Shown piece after piece: positions 24,456 through 32,002 of a DNA stretch of 64,000 nucleotides (the first letter of the stretch is position 1; the number at the start of each line of letters is the position of its first letter). Made by a program: the position numbers and the translations under genes. Location of the stretch: positions 5,208,001 to 5,272,000 of the forward strand of contig NZ_JAZHSD010000001.1 in assembly GCF_036924745.1 (NCBI RefSeq), written 5' to 3'. The stretch comes from Bradyrhizobium sp. AZCC 1693. GTDB taxonomy: Bacteria; Pseudomonadota; Alphaproteobacteria; Rhizobiales; Xanthobacteraceae. Under the pieces are notes generated by a model. The model made no database searches. It was given only the letters and a program-made list of their open reading frames with translations, and was not told the origin of the DNA.

Positions 24456-26989
24456 TGCTGGCGATTCTGGCGGAGTCGGCGCTACGCGCCTTGCTTCTCG
24501 GAGGCGTCGTGTGGATTGGCTTGAATCTTTTGCGGGTACGGAATCCGCACGTGCACATGACCTGCTGGGCCATGGTGCTGGTGGCGTCATTGTCGATGCC
24601 GCTGTTGATGCATTGGACCACGGTAACCGTTACCGTGGACGCGCTGCCGGTGCCGGCGGCCGAACATTTCTGGCCTGCCGGTCCAACGGGCAGTCCGCTG
24701 GCGGAGCCGCTGCGTGAGATGCTCCCGGCTGAGCAGGGCATGGCGGCCGCTCGCTCAGCGCCTGTGCAGGCGCTGAATTGGCTGGCACTGGCCACCATCG
24801 TTTATGCGCTCGTCGCCGGCCTGCTGTTGTCGAGGCTGGCGGTCGGCCTTTACCTGACCTGGCGGCTGGCCCGTGCCGCCAAGCCGATGCGCGCACCCTG
24901 GACCGCCGACTGGAGCGTGCGCGTGAGCAGCGTGATCGCCGGGCCTGTCACCTTCGGCTCGACCATTCTGCTTCCGCCGCAATGCTTCGACTGGGACATG
25001 CGCAAGCGCCAGGCCGTGCTGGCCCATGAGGGCGCGCACGTCGCCAACCGCGATTTCTATCTGCTGCTGCTCGCGTCGCTCAATCGTTCGGTGTTCTGGT
25101 TCAGTCCGTTCGCGTGGTGGCACCACACCAGGCTGGCGGAATTAGCCGAAATCATCAGCGACGCAAGGGCGCTCGAAGTGGTCGAGGACAGGCTGTCCTA
25201 CGCCGAGATCCTGCTCGACCTCGTGCAGCACGTTCGGCGGGCGCCGGCGGGCATCGAAATGGCAAGGGCGTGCACGGTGCGTAGCCGGGTGGAGCGCATT
25301 CTCGCGGCTACCGCGGCCCCGGCGAAGCTGGGCTGGGGCAAACGAATCGGCACCGTGGCAGTCATCCTGCCGGTTGTGCTCGTCTCTGCCGGCTCCATCG
25401 CCTATCGCACCCAGCCGGCGGCTTCGGCCGCGCTCGACCATGCGGCAGATGCCGTGACCGCGGCGCGTAAGCCGCAGTCGGTTTCCTTTTATGCATTGGA
25501 TCGCGCGTCGATCTTCACCGTTTCGCGGGAGGGCGACGACTTCTTCGGGCAAGTCAGCGGACAGCGAAAGCTCCGGTTGGTGGTGCTGGGTGATGGGACC
25601 TATTTCTACCCCGCGGCGGCCGGCCCGATCACATTGGCCGTCAGCCATGAACGGAAGCCATTCGCTCCGGTGCTGAACCAGAATGGCCGCGGCATCAGCG
25701 CGATCAGGACGGCCGAATTGTCGTGGCAAGGGATCGCGGTGGATGCGGGCCGGCTGGATTCATATGTCGGCACGTACCAGTTGGGACCCGGCCGCGTCCT
25801 CACCGTCATCCGCGATGGCGAGCGGCTCCATGTGCAGGAGACGGGGCGGCCGAAATTCGAGATCGTGGCGCGCGGCGTCGATGCCTTTGCCAGCAGCCAT
25901 AATGATCTGGTTGTTTTCCTGCGCGACGGTCAGGCCAAGGTGACCCAGGTTCTACTACACGAGCCGGTGTATGGCGCCCGGTTGGCGCCGCGGGTCTCTG
26001 CGGCCAGGGCGAAGGCGATCGAGGAAGACTTTTCGCGTCGGATCGCGGCGGCGCCGGATCGATTCAGGGATCAAATCCCGCTGCCGGGCAGCAAGGAGAT
26101 GATCCTGCAAGGGATCGATGATCTGCAGCGGGGAGCGCCCAGTTACGAGCGGATGAGCGCGGCGCTGGCGGCCAGGATCCGGCGCCAGGCTTCCGAGTTG
26201 CAGGCCATGTTCAAGGCGTTCGGCGCGGTGGAATCGATCTTCTTCCGCGGCGTCGGCCCGGGTGGCTATGACATCTATGGCGTGAAGTTCGCCAATGGCG
26301 TCGCGGAATTCCGCATCCTGCTGGGGGCGGACGACAAGGCCGACGATGTCATCTTCCGGCCGGATGGCAACAACAAGCCCGGTGGCATCGTCGCCTGTTC
26401 GGAGGAAGGGGGCCTCAGAGCCACGGCCGAGACCGCGCCGATCAAGGTGCTGATCTACAATGGCAGCGGGAGCGATCTTCAGCTCTTCAAGCTGGACGCG
26501 GAGGGCAAACGCGCGGCCTTCGGGACCATCGGCGAGGACATGACGTTTCCGGTCACGACCAATGTCGACAGTCCATGGGTGATCGCCGATGGAGCGGGGA
26601 AGTGTCTGGAGATCGTGCTGCCGGGACAGCGCACGCGCTTCCACACGGTCGAGGCGAGCGGCCGGCCCGGCGGCGCAATGCTGCCACGCACCGTTCCACT
26701 GGCCGGCAGCGAAGCGACGCTGCGCGGATATATCGAGGCCGTTGGCCGCGGCGAGCCGGACTACGATCGCATGACGTCCGAAGTCGCGGCGCAGACCCGC
26801 CAGCAGCTTCCCTTCAACCAGGCCATTGTCTCCAGGCTCGGCGCCCTGCGCGCGATGTCGTTCCGGGGCGTCTCGGCTCTCGGCAGCGACATCTATATCG
26901 TCCAGTTCGCCAATGGTTCGGCGGAGTGGCGGATCGGCCTGGTCAAGGACGGCACGATCGGACGGATTGCGCTGGGTCCGCAGTATTAG
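24455..26989 (+). CDS. BlaR-like M56 membrane metalloprotease with DUF3471-like and VHL-like sensor modules
   Basis: An 844-residue membrane protease. The N-terminal part (1-about 315) has four hydrophobic helices and the zinc motif HEGAH (191-195), with EIISDA (232-237) as the probable third ligand region, as in BlaR1/MecR1. The large C-terminal part differs: no SxxK penicillin-binding domain is visible. Instead there are two DUF3471-like beta units (about 343-412 and 432-505), a repeat unit (541-636), a segment like the von Hippel-Lindau beta domain (about 662-725; LFKLDAEGKRAAFGTI, SPWVIADGAGKCLEI), and a second copy of the repeat (747-844). The two repeats share FRGV, DIY, FANG and AE.RI. 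The signal sensed is unknown. Confidence 0.85.
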   Translation: MLAILAESALRALLLGGVVWIGLNLLRVRNPHVHMTCWAMVLVASLSMPLLMHWTTVTVTVDALPVPAAEHFWPAGPTGSPLAEPLREMLPAEQGMAAARSAPVQALNWLALATIVYALVAGLLLSRLAVGLYLTWRLARAAKPMRAPWTADWSVRVSSVIAGPVTFGSTILLPPQCFDWDMRKRQAVLAHEGAHVANRDFYLLLLASLNRSVFWFSPFAWWHHTRLAELAEIISDARALEVVEDRLSYAEILLDLVQHVRRAPAGIEMARACTVRSRVERILAATAAPAKLGWGKRIGTVAVILPVVLVSAGSIAYRTQPAASAALDHAADAVTAARKPQSVSFYALDRASIFTVSREGDDFFGQVSGQRKLRLVVLGDGTYFYPAAAGPITLAVSHERKPFAPVLNQNGRGISAIRTAELSWQGIAVDAGRLDSYVGTYQLGPGRVLTVIRDGERLHVQETGRPKFEIVARGVDAFASSHNDLVVFLRDGQAKVTQVLLHEPVYGARLAPRVSAARAKAIEEDFSRRIAAAPDRFRDQIPLPGSKEMILQGIDDLQRGAPSYERMSAALAARIRRQASELQAMFKAFGAVESIFFRGVGPGGYDIYGVKFANGVAEFRILLGADDKADDVIFRPDGNNKPGGIVACSEEGGLRATAETAPIKVLIYNGSGSDLQLFKLDAEGKRAAFGTIGEDMTFPVTTNVDSPWVIADGAGKCLEIVLPGQRTRFHTVEASGRPGGAMLPRTVPLAGSEATLRGYIEAVGRGEPDYDRMTSEVAAQTRQQLPFNQAIVSRLGALRAMSFRGVSALGSDIYIVQFANGSAEWRIGLVKDGTIGRIALGPQY

Positions 26990-27082
26990 CGCCGATGAAC
27001 TCACGACATCAGGGGATGCCAAAAGCCTCGGATTCCCGGCACCGCGGCGAGCGACCGCAAAAGGCGTGAACGGGAGGATCGA

Positions 27083-28240
27083 ATGAGACGGCGCCAGTTT
27101 GTTTCACTTCTCGGTGGAGCTGCGCTGGCGCCGCTCACCGGGTTGCCGGTGTACGCGGACCTGCCCGACGGCTGCGATGTTCCGGTCGCGCGAGACGACG
27201 GCTGGCCCGTCGCTTCCCTCAATGAGGATAAGCTCATCGACCGCGCGGCGCTGTGCAGGATGGCTGATCGGCTGGCCGCCTCGAGCGATGCCAATATACA
27301 TGCCGTGCTGGTCGCTCGGAGTGGCAAGCTGGTGTTCGAGCGGTACTTCAGGGGTTCCGACGAGATCTACGGCCGCCCGGTCGGGAAAGTCACCTTCGAC
27401 GCCGATACATTGAACAATGTGAAATCGGTTTCAAAGAGCGTCGCGTCACTCGCCGTCGGGATAGCGATCGATCGCGGGCTGATACGCAGCATCAACGAAC
27501 CGATCTTCAGCTTTTTCCCCGAGTTGTCAGACTTGCGTTCCCCTGAGAAGGACCGCATCCAGTTGTTGCACGTGCTCACCATGTCGATGGGGCTGGGGTG
27601 GGTGGAGGCGACGCCTAGCAACGAGGGCAACAACGACGAGGGGCGCATGCATATGGCGCCAGATCCGTGTCGTTATGTCCTCGGTCTTCCGGTGACTGCC
27701 CCGGCAGGACAAGAATTCTTTTACAACACCGGCGCGCTCACGCTCATGTCGGCCATTATCCGTAAGGCGACCAGACGCCCCCTCGATGAATTTGCGCGCG
27801 AGACGTTGTTCGAGCCCCTGGGCATTACTCGCGTAGAGTGGAATCGGTACAAGGGAGATACCGATGCCGGTGGGGGATTGCGCTTGCGGCCGCGCGATAT
27901 GGCAAAACTCGGCCAGCTCGTCCTCGCGGGCGGTCGTTGGAACGACCGCCAGATCGTTTCCAAGGAATGGATCGAGACCTCGACGGCACCGAAGCTCAAG
28001 GCCACGGACCGTCAATCTTATGGATACCTATGGTGGCTCGGTCGCTCCCTGCTCAATGGGCGTGAGGTCCACTGGGTTGGCGCACTTGGTCGAGGCGGGC
28101 AGTCGATTCGCATCGTCCCGGAGCTCGATCTCGTTGTCGTGGTGACCGCGGGATACTACCAGGACTACAGCCCCAAAGCGTTTCAATTGCAGTACGGCGT
28201 TTTCAGGGACGTCCTGCGCGGGATTTCGCCGCCGGGCTGA
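27083..28240 (+). CDS. Tat-exported serine hydrolase of the class C beta-lactamase family
   Basis: A 385-residue protein with a twin-arginine signal (RRRQFVSLLGGAA at 2-14, cleavage near VYA-DL). The catalytic SxxK motif is SVSK (115-118), the Tyr motif is in FFYNTGA (Tyr214), and GALGRGGQSI near 330 supplies the third, HxG-like element, with Gly in place of His/Lys. These are marks of the esterase/peptidase branch (beta-lactamase-like serine hydrolases) rather than a proven beta-lactamase. GGGAGGA precedes the ATG. It lies 93 bp behind the BlaI/M56 pair on the same strand, so it may be their regulated product or a supplier of the signal. Confidence 0.85.
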   Translation: MRRRQFVSLLGGAALAPLTGLPVYADLPDGCDVPVARDDGWPVASLNEDKLIDRAALCRMADRLAASSDANIHAVLVARSGKLVFERYFRGSDEIYGRPVGKVTFDADTLNNVKSVSKSVASLAVGIAIDRGLIRSINEPIFSFFPELSDLRSPEKDRIQLLHVLTMSMGLGWVEATPSNEGNNDEGRMHMAPDPCRYVLGLPVTAPAGQEFFYNTGALTLMSAIIRKATRRPLDEFARETLFEPLGITRVEWNRYKGDTDAGGGLRLRPRDMAKLGQLVLAGGRWNDRQIVSKEWIETSTAPKLKATDRQSYGYLWWLGRSLLNGREVHWVGALGRGGQSIRIVPELDLVVVVTAGYYQDYSPKAFQLQYGVFRDVLRGISPPG

Positions 28241-28247
28241 ACTGGAA

Positions 28248-28264
28248 GCGCCGCCGTGCGGCGC
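28248..28264 (+). terminator. Hairpin after the serine hydrolase gene
   Basis: GCGCCGC-cgt-GCGGCGC, a perfect 7-bp stem 8 bases after the stop codon. No T run follows, so it may act as an RNA-stabilising 3' end rather than a terminator. The rest of the 284-bp gap to 28525 shows nothing I can assign. Confidence 0.45.
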
Positions 28265-28524
28265 TGCATTGGTCCGCTTGTAGCCCATCGCGTCACTTCG
28301 CTGCTGCGCAGCAACGCCGAGGTCAAAATAGCGTATCCGCCACCGATGTCAGATCATGGTGAGGAGACGGCAGCGCCGCGCCCCCTCGGAGGATGCTCTG
28401 CATCCGATCAAACCACGAGGCCTGGCTCGACCCGAGCGAGCCGCACTCAATCGGGACTTGCATGGCCTGTTCGTAAGTGTTACTACTCGTAGCACTACAG
28501 GGTGTCGCAGCCTCGGGTGTTGCC

Positions 28525-29967
28525 ATGAGCCGTTCTGCAAAGGCTGAAGCCGCGCTGGCCCTCCATCGGTTCGGGATGGGGCCGCGTCCGGGATCGATCG
28601 CGGCGATCGAGGCCGACCCGCGCGGCGCGTTGATCGCCGAACTCGATCGTCCCGCGATCAGCGAACTCGCTGCCGCCAATCTGCCGTCGAGCGCCAAGGC
28701 CTATCGCGCGGTGACCGACGCGTTTGCGAAGCGGCAAGCCAAGGCGATCGTCGCCAAGAAAGAGCAGGACGCGAAGCGCCAGCAGATGGCGGAAGCGTCC
28801 GCGATGATGGAAGGCGCCGCGTCAAATACGGGCGAGATGGCGCAAAAGATCGCCGCCGAAGCCGTGCCCGATCCGGGGCGGCAGATCTATCTCGACGAGG
28901 CGCGGATTCGTATCGCGGCCGCGCTCGGCGCCGAGATCGGGTTTGTCGAGCGGCTGGTCTGGTTCTGGTCCAATCATTTCTGCGTCTCGGCCGACAAGAT
29001 CCGCAGCATGTCCGGCGCTTATGAGCGCGAGGCCATCCGCCCTCATGTGCTTGGCCGCTTCACCGACCTGTTGCTGGCGGCCGAGGGCCATCCGGCGATG
29101 TTGTTCTATCTCGACCAGACGGTTTCGATGGGCGCGAACTCGACCGCTGGCCTCAATCGCAGCCGCGGCCTTAACGAGAATCTCGCGCGCGAGATTCTGG
29201 AGTTGCATACGCTCGGCGTGCGTAGCGGCTACACCCAGGATGACGTGATCGGCTTCGCCAACATTCTCACCGGATGGACCCTGGTGCCGCCCGGCGACAA
29301 TCCCGAGCACGGCGGCGAATTCACCTTCAATCCCCGCCTACACGAGCCCGGCGCGCAGAAGGTGCTGGGAAAATCCTACGAGGACGAAACGGTGGAGCAG
29401 GGACGTGCCGTGCTGCGCGATCTCGCCGCCAATCCTGCGACAGCTTCGCATGTGGCGACCAAGCTGGCCCGCTATTTCGTGGCCGATACGCCGCCGCCTG
29501 CGCTGGTGGAACGGATAGCGAAGGCGTTCCTCGATACCGGCGGCGATCTCAAGCAGGTCGCCAGGGTGATGGTCTCGTCCGACGAGGCGTGGAGCGAGCC
29601 GCCGGCCAAACTTAAGCGGCCCGGCGAGTGGGTGGTCGGCATGGTGCGCGCGACCGGGCTCACGCAGACCGACCCTGTGCGGTACACGGATGGACAGGTC
29701 CTGCTCGGCGAACCGTTGTGGCGGCCGCCGTCGCCCAAGGGTTTCCCGGACGACGAAGCATCCTGGATCGACGGCATGGGACGGCGGCTCGACGTCGCCA
29801 ATTATTTCGCCGAGCGCATCGCAGGCAGGACCGATCCCCAGGATGTCATCGAGACCGTGCTCGGGTCACAGGTGTCGCCGGAGGTGAAGCAGGCGGTCGG
29901 CCGCGCCGAGAGCCGTCAGCAGGCACTCGTGCTGTTGTTCATGTCGGCCGAATTCCAGAGGAGGTGA
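28525..29967 (+). CDS. DUF1800 family protein
   Basis: A 480-residue protein matching DUF1800: LHRFGMGPRPGS near the start, VWFWSNHFCVSADK (about 150), the strongly conserved LNENLAREILELHTLGV, and YTQDDVIGFANILTGWT. The family nearly always lies next to a DUF1501 gene, as here. A central region of the N-terminal half is Lys/Gln/Glu-rich and probably coiled (AKKEQDAKRQQMAEASAM). The start is uncertain: ATG 28525 begins the family similarity, while GTG 28477 would add 16 mainly hydrophobic residues that could act as a signal. Function unknown; thought to be exported. Confidence 0.85.
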   Translation: MSRSAKAEAALALHRFGMGPRPGSIAAIEADPRGALIAELDRPAISELAAANLPSSAKAYRAVTDAFAKRQAKAIVAKKEQDAKRQQMAEASAMMEGAASNTGEMAQKIAAEAVPDPGRQIYLDEARIRIAAALGAEIGFVERLVWFWSNHFCVSADKIRSMSGAYEREAIRPHVLGRFTDLLLAAEGHPAMLFYLDQTVSMGANSTAGLNRSRGLNENLAREILELHTLGVRSGYTQDDVIGFANILTGWTLVPPGDNPEHGGEFTFNPRLHEPGAQKVLGKSYEDETVEQGRAVLRDLAANPATASHVATKLARYFVADTPPPALVERIAKAFLDTGGDLKQVARVMVSSDEAWSEPPAKLKRPGEWVVGMVRATGLTQTDPVRYTDGQVLLGEPLWRPPSPKGFPDDEASWIDGMGRRLDVANYFAERIAGRTDPQDVIETVLGSQVSPEVKQAVGRAESRQQALVLLFMSAEFQRR

Positions 29968-29969
29968 GC

Positions 29970-31220
29970 ATGACCTTTCGCCACCATCTGCCAACTCGCC
30001 GCGAGGCGCTGATCGGCGCCGGCAGCTTGTTCGCATGGAGCCAAATGCCGCGGCTCGCACGCGCCGAGGGCCGTGATCCGCGCATGCTCGTCATTGTGCT
30101 GCGAGGCGCGCTCGATGGTCTCGGCGCGGTCGCCCCCGTCGGCGATCCCGACTGGATCGGCCTGCGCGGCGAGCGCGCGCTCGTGCTCGACGGCAAGCCG
30201 CCGGCGCTGCCGCTCGACGGCTTCTTCGCGCTCAATCCCGCGATGCCGAACCTGCACCGGCTCTACAAGGCGCAGCAGGCGACCATCGTGCACGCGACCG
30301 CAACGCCCTATCGCGAGCGCTCGCATTTCGACGGCCAGGATGTTCTCGAAAGCGGCATCGCGCGGCCGGGCGCCGTCGACACCGGCTGGCTCAACCGTGC
30401 GCTGGCCGAGCTGGCGTCGGACGGCCGGGTCGATCCGCGCGGCAGTCGCGTCCTTGGTGTCGGCTCCGTGACCCCGCTGGTGGTCCGCGGCCGCGCGCCG
30501 GTGCTGTCATGGGTGCCGCAAAAATTGCTGCCGGCCAACGAAGACACCCAGGCCCGGCTGCTCGATCTCTATAAACACACCGATCCGAAACTGGCGGCCG
30601 CGCTCGAGGCAAGGATGCGTCTGGCCGCGCTCGGCGCCACAGGACCATCCGATGCTGCCATGGTCGACGCCGCTGCGCTTGCGGCTCCCGGCATTGCCGG
30701 GGTGCGGGCCTATTTTGCGGAAGCCGCCGGCACCGCGGCCCGCTTTCTCGCCAAGCCCGACGGCCCCCGTGTCGGGGCGGTCGGCTTCGTCGGCTGGGAC
30801 ACCCACATCAACGAGGGCGCGGCCTCCGGTCAGCTCGCCAACCTCCTTGGCGCGCTCGACGGGGCGTTGGCGGCCATCGAGACCAATATGGGCGACGCCT
30901 GGCGCGAGACGGTGGTCGCCGTCATCACCGAGTTCGGACGCACCGCGCGCATCAACGGCACCAACGGAACCGACCATGGCACCGGCACCGTGGCGTTTCT
31001 CGCCGGCGGCGGCTTGCGGGGCGGGCGCGTGGTCGCCGACTGGCCGGGGCTGAAGCAAGCCCAGCTCTATGAGGAACGCGACCTCAAACCCACGACCGAT
31101 CTGCGCGCCGTGCTCAAGGGCCTGCTCCGCGATCATTTGAGAATCGACGAGCGTGCGCTCGCAACCACCGTGTTTCCCGACAGCATCGGCGTCGCGCCGA
31201 CTGCCGGTCTGGTTGGTTAG
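29970..31220 (+). CDS. DUF1501 family protein, Tat-exported
   Basis: A 416-residue protein with a twin-arginine signal (TRREALIGAGSLFAW at 9-23, cleavage near ARA-EG). The family belongs to the alkaline phosphatase/sulfatase-like fold: MLVIVLRGALDGLGAVAPVGD near the mature start, RSHFDGQDVLESG, VGWDTHINEGA and TEFGRTARINGTNGTDHGTG are all seen, the last supplying metal-ligand-like Asp/His. GAGGAGG lies just upstream of ATG 29970, two bases after the DUF1800 stop, so the two form an operon. Function unknown; export through Tat suggests the protein folds, perhaps with metal, before export. Confidence 0.9.
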   Translation: MTFRHHLPTRREALIGAGSLFAWSQMPRLARAEGRDPRMLVIVLRGALDGLGAVAPVGDPDWIGLRGERALVLDGKPPALPLDGFFALNPAMPNLHRLYKAQQATIVHATATPYRERSHFDGQDVLESGIARPGAVDTGWLNRALAELASDGRVDPRGSRVLGVGSVTPLVVRGRAPVLSWVPQKLLPANEDTQARLLDLYKHTDPKLAAALEARMRLAALGATGPSDAAMVDAAALAAPGIAGVRAYFAEAAGTAARFLAKPDGPRVGAVGFVGWDTHINEGAASGQLANLLGALDGALAAIETNMGDAWRETVVAVITEFGRTARINGTNGTDHGTGTVAFLAGGGLRGGRVVADWPGLKQAQLYEERDLKPTTDLRAVLKGLLRDHLRIDERALATTVFPDSIGVAPTAGLVG

Positions 31221-31237
31221 TCATCTGGTTGGTTAGT
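31208..31237. repeat. 14-bp direct duplication at the DUF1501 3' end
   Basis: TCTGGTTGGTTAGT at 31208-31221 and again at 31224-31237, separated by CA. The stop codon of the DUF1501 gene lies in the first copy, so the duplication did not alter the protein. Confidence 0.7.
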
Positions 31238-31256
31238 TAATCGAGGAGGTAATGCC

Positions 31257-31598
31257 GTGAAGAGGAGATCTGCCATGAAGTCACCAGCCATTGTCCTGTC
31301 GCTCGCCATTTCCACCATCGTGCTGCCGTCGGGATTTACGACGGCGTCAGCCAGCAAGATGAACGGCAAATGTTGCCAGTCGTCCGACGGCGGGCGCTCC
31401 TATCGATACCGGATGGCCATGCAGCGGGCCGCGATCCCCCACACCTGCAGCGCCTATGCCGCCTCGTGCATGCGAAATTCCAGCGCACGGCCGGACCACG
31501 CGCAGATGTGCGGCGCCGCGAAATCGCAATGCCTGCAGAGCGGGGTTTATGTCGGCCCCTACAGCGGTATGAACTTCGCCGGAATGCAGAAGATGTAA
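31257..31598 (+). CDS. Small exported Cys-rich protein
   Basis: A 113-residue protein with a signal peptide (hydrophobic AIVLSLAISTIVLPSGF, cleavage near ASA-SK). The mature part of about 75 residues has six cysteines: CC in NGKCCQ, then one in HTCSAY, one in ASCMRN, one in QMCGAA and one in SQCLQS, which could form three disulfides in the periplasm. GTG 31257 has AGGAGG 7 bp upstream; ATG 31275 with its own GAGGAG is an alternative start giving 107 residues. It follows the DUF1800-DUF1501 pair by 36 bp in the same direction. No family recognised with certainty. Confidence 0.65.
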   Translation: MKRRSAMKSPAIVLSLAISTIVLPSGFTTASASKMNGKCCQSSDGGRSYRYRMAMQRAAIPHTCSAYAASCMRNSSARPDHAQMCGAAKSQCLQSGVYVGPYSGMNFAGMQKM

Positions 31599-32002
31599 CG
31601 GCCTCGCGCAATCGGTCCGATGTCTCCTGCTTCCGCATCCCGGCGTTTCCTATGTCGATACTCACAGGCCGCGAGCTCGAATTCCTCACCAGCTTGAATG
31701 GTAGCTGGGCGAGGCTCTATCGCAATGAGCTCGCGCGTCTCCTGCACAAGGTTGACGACCGATGCGACGCCCACCACGAAACCCGTTCCATCATTCGGAT
31801 CTCGGCGGCCCCTTCCTCGCATTCGCACCGAAATTTTGCGACGACGAGCAAGAGGTAACGCACGGGCCGTTGTCGGACGACCACCTGCCTTACCCGACGC
31901 GCCATCAGCGGTCGTCCGTTCTCTCGCTGCTGATCGATGCGCTGCGCTATCGCAGAAGGCGAAAGCCAGCCGCGGGACCCGTAGAGCCGTAGGACTGGCG
32001 TA
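31599..32002. other. 404-bp gap with no supported gene
   Basis: Only short overlapping frames are present, none with a good ribosome site or a recognisable product. No strong hairpin or repeat was seen. It separates the small Cys-rich protein gene from the convergent glnD. Confidence 0.5.

Noticed and set aside
31651..31858. Short frame beginning MSILTGRELEF after the Cys-rich protein gene
   Set aside because: No ribosome site, shifts into low-complexity sequence, and no family resemblance.
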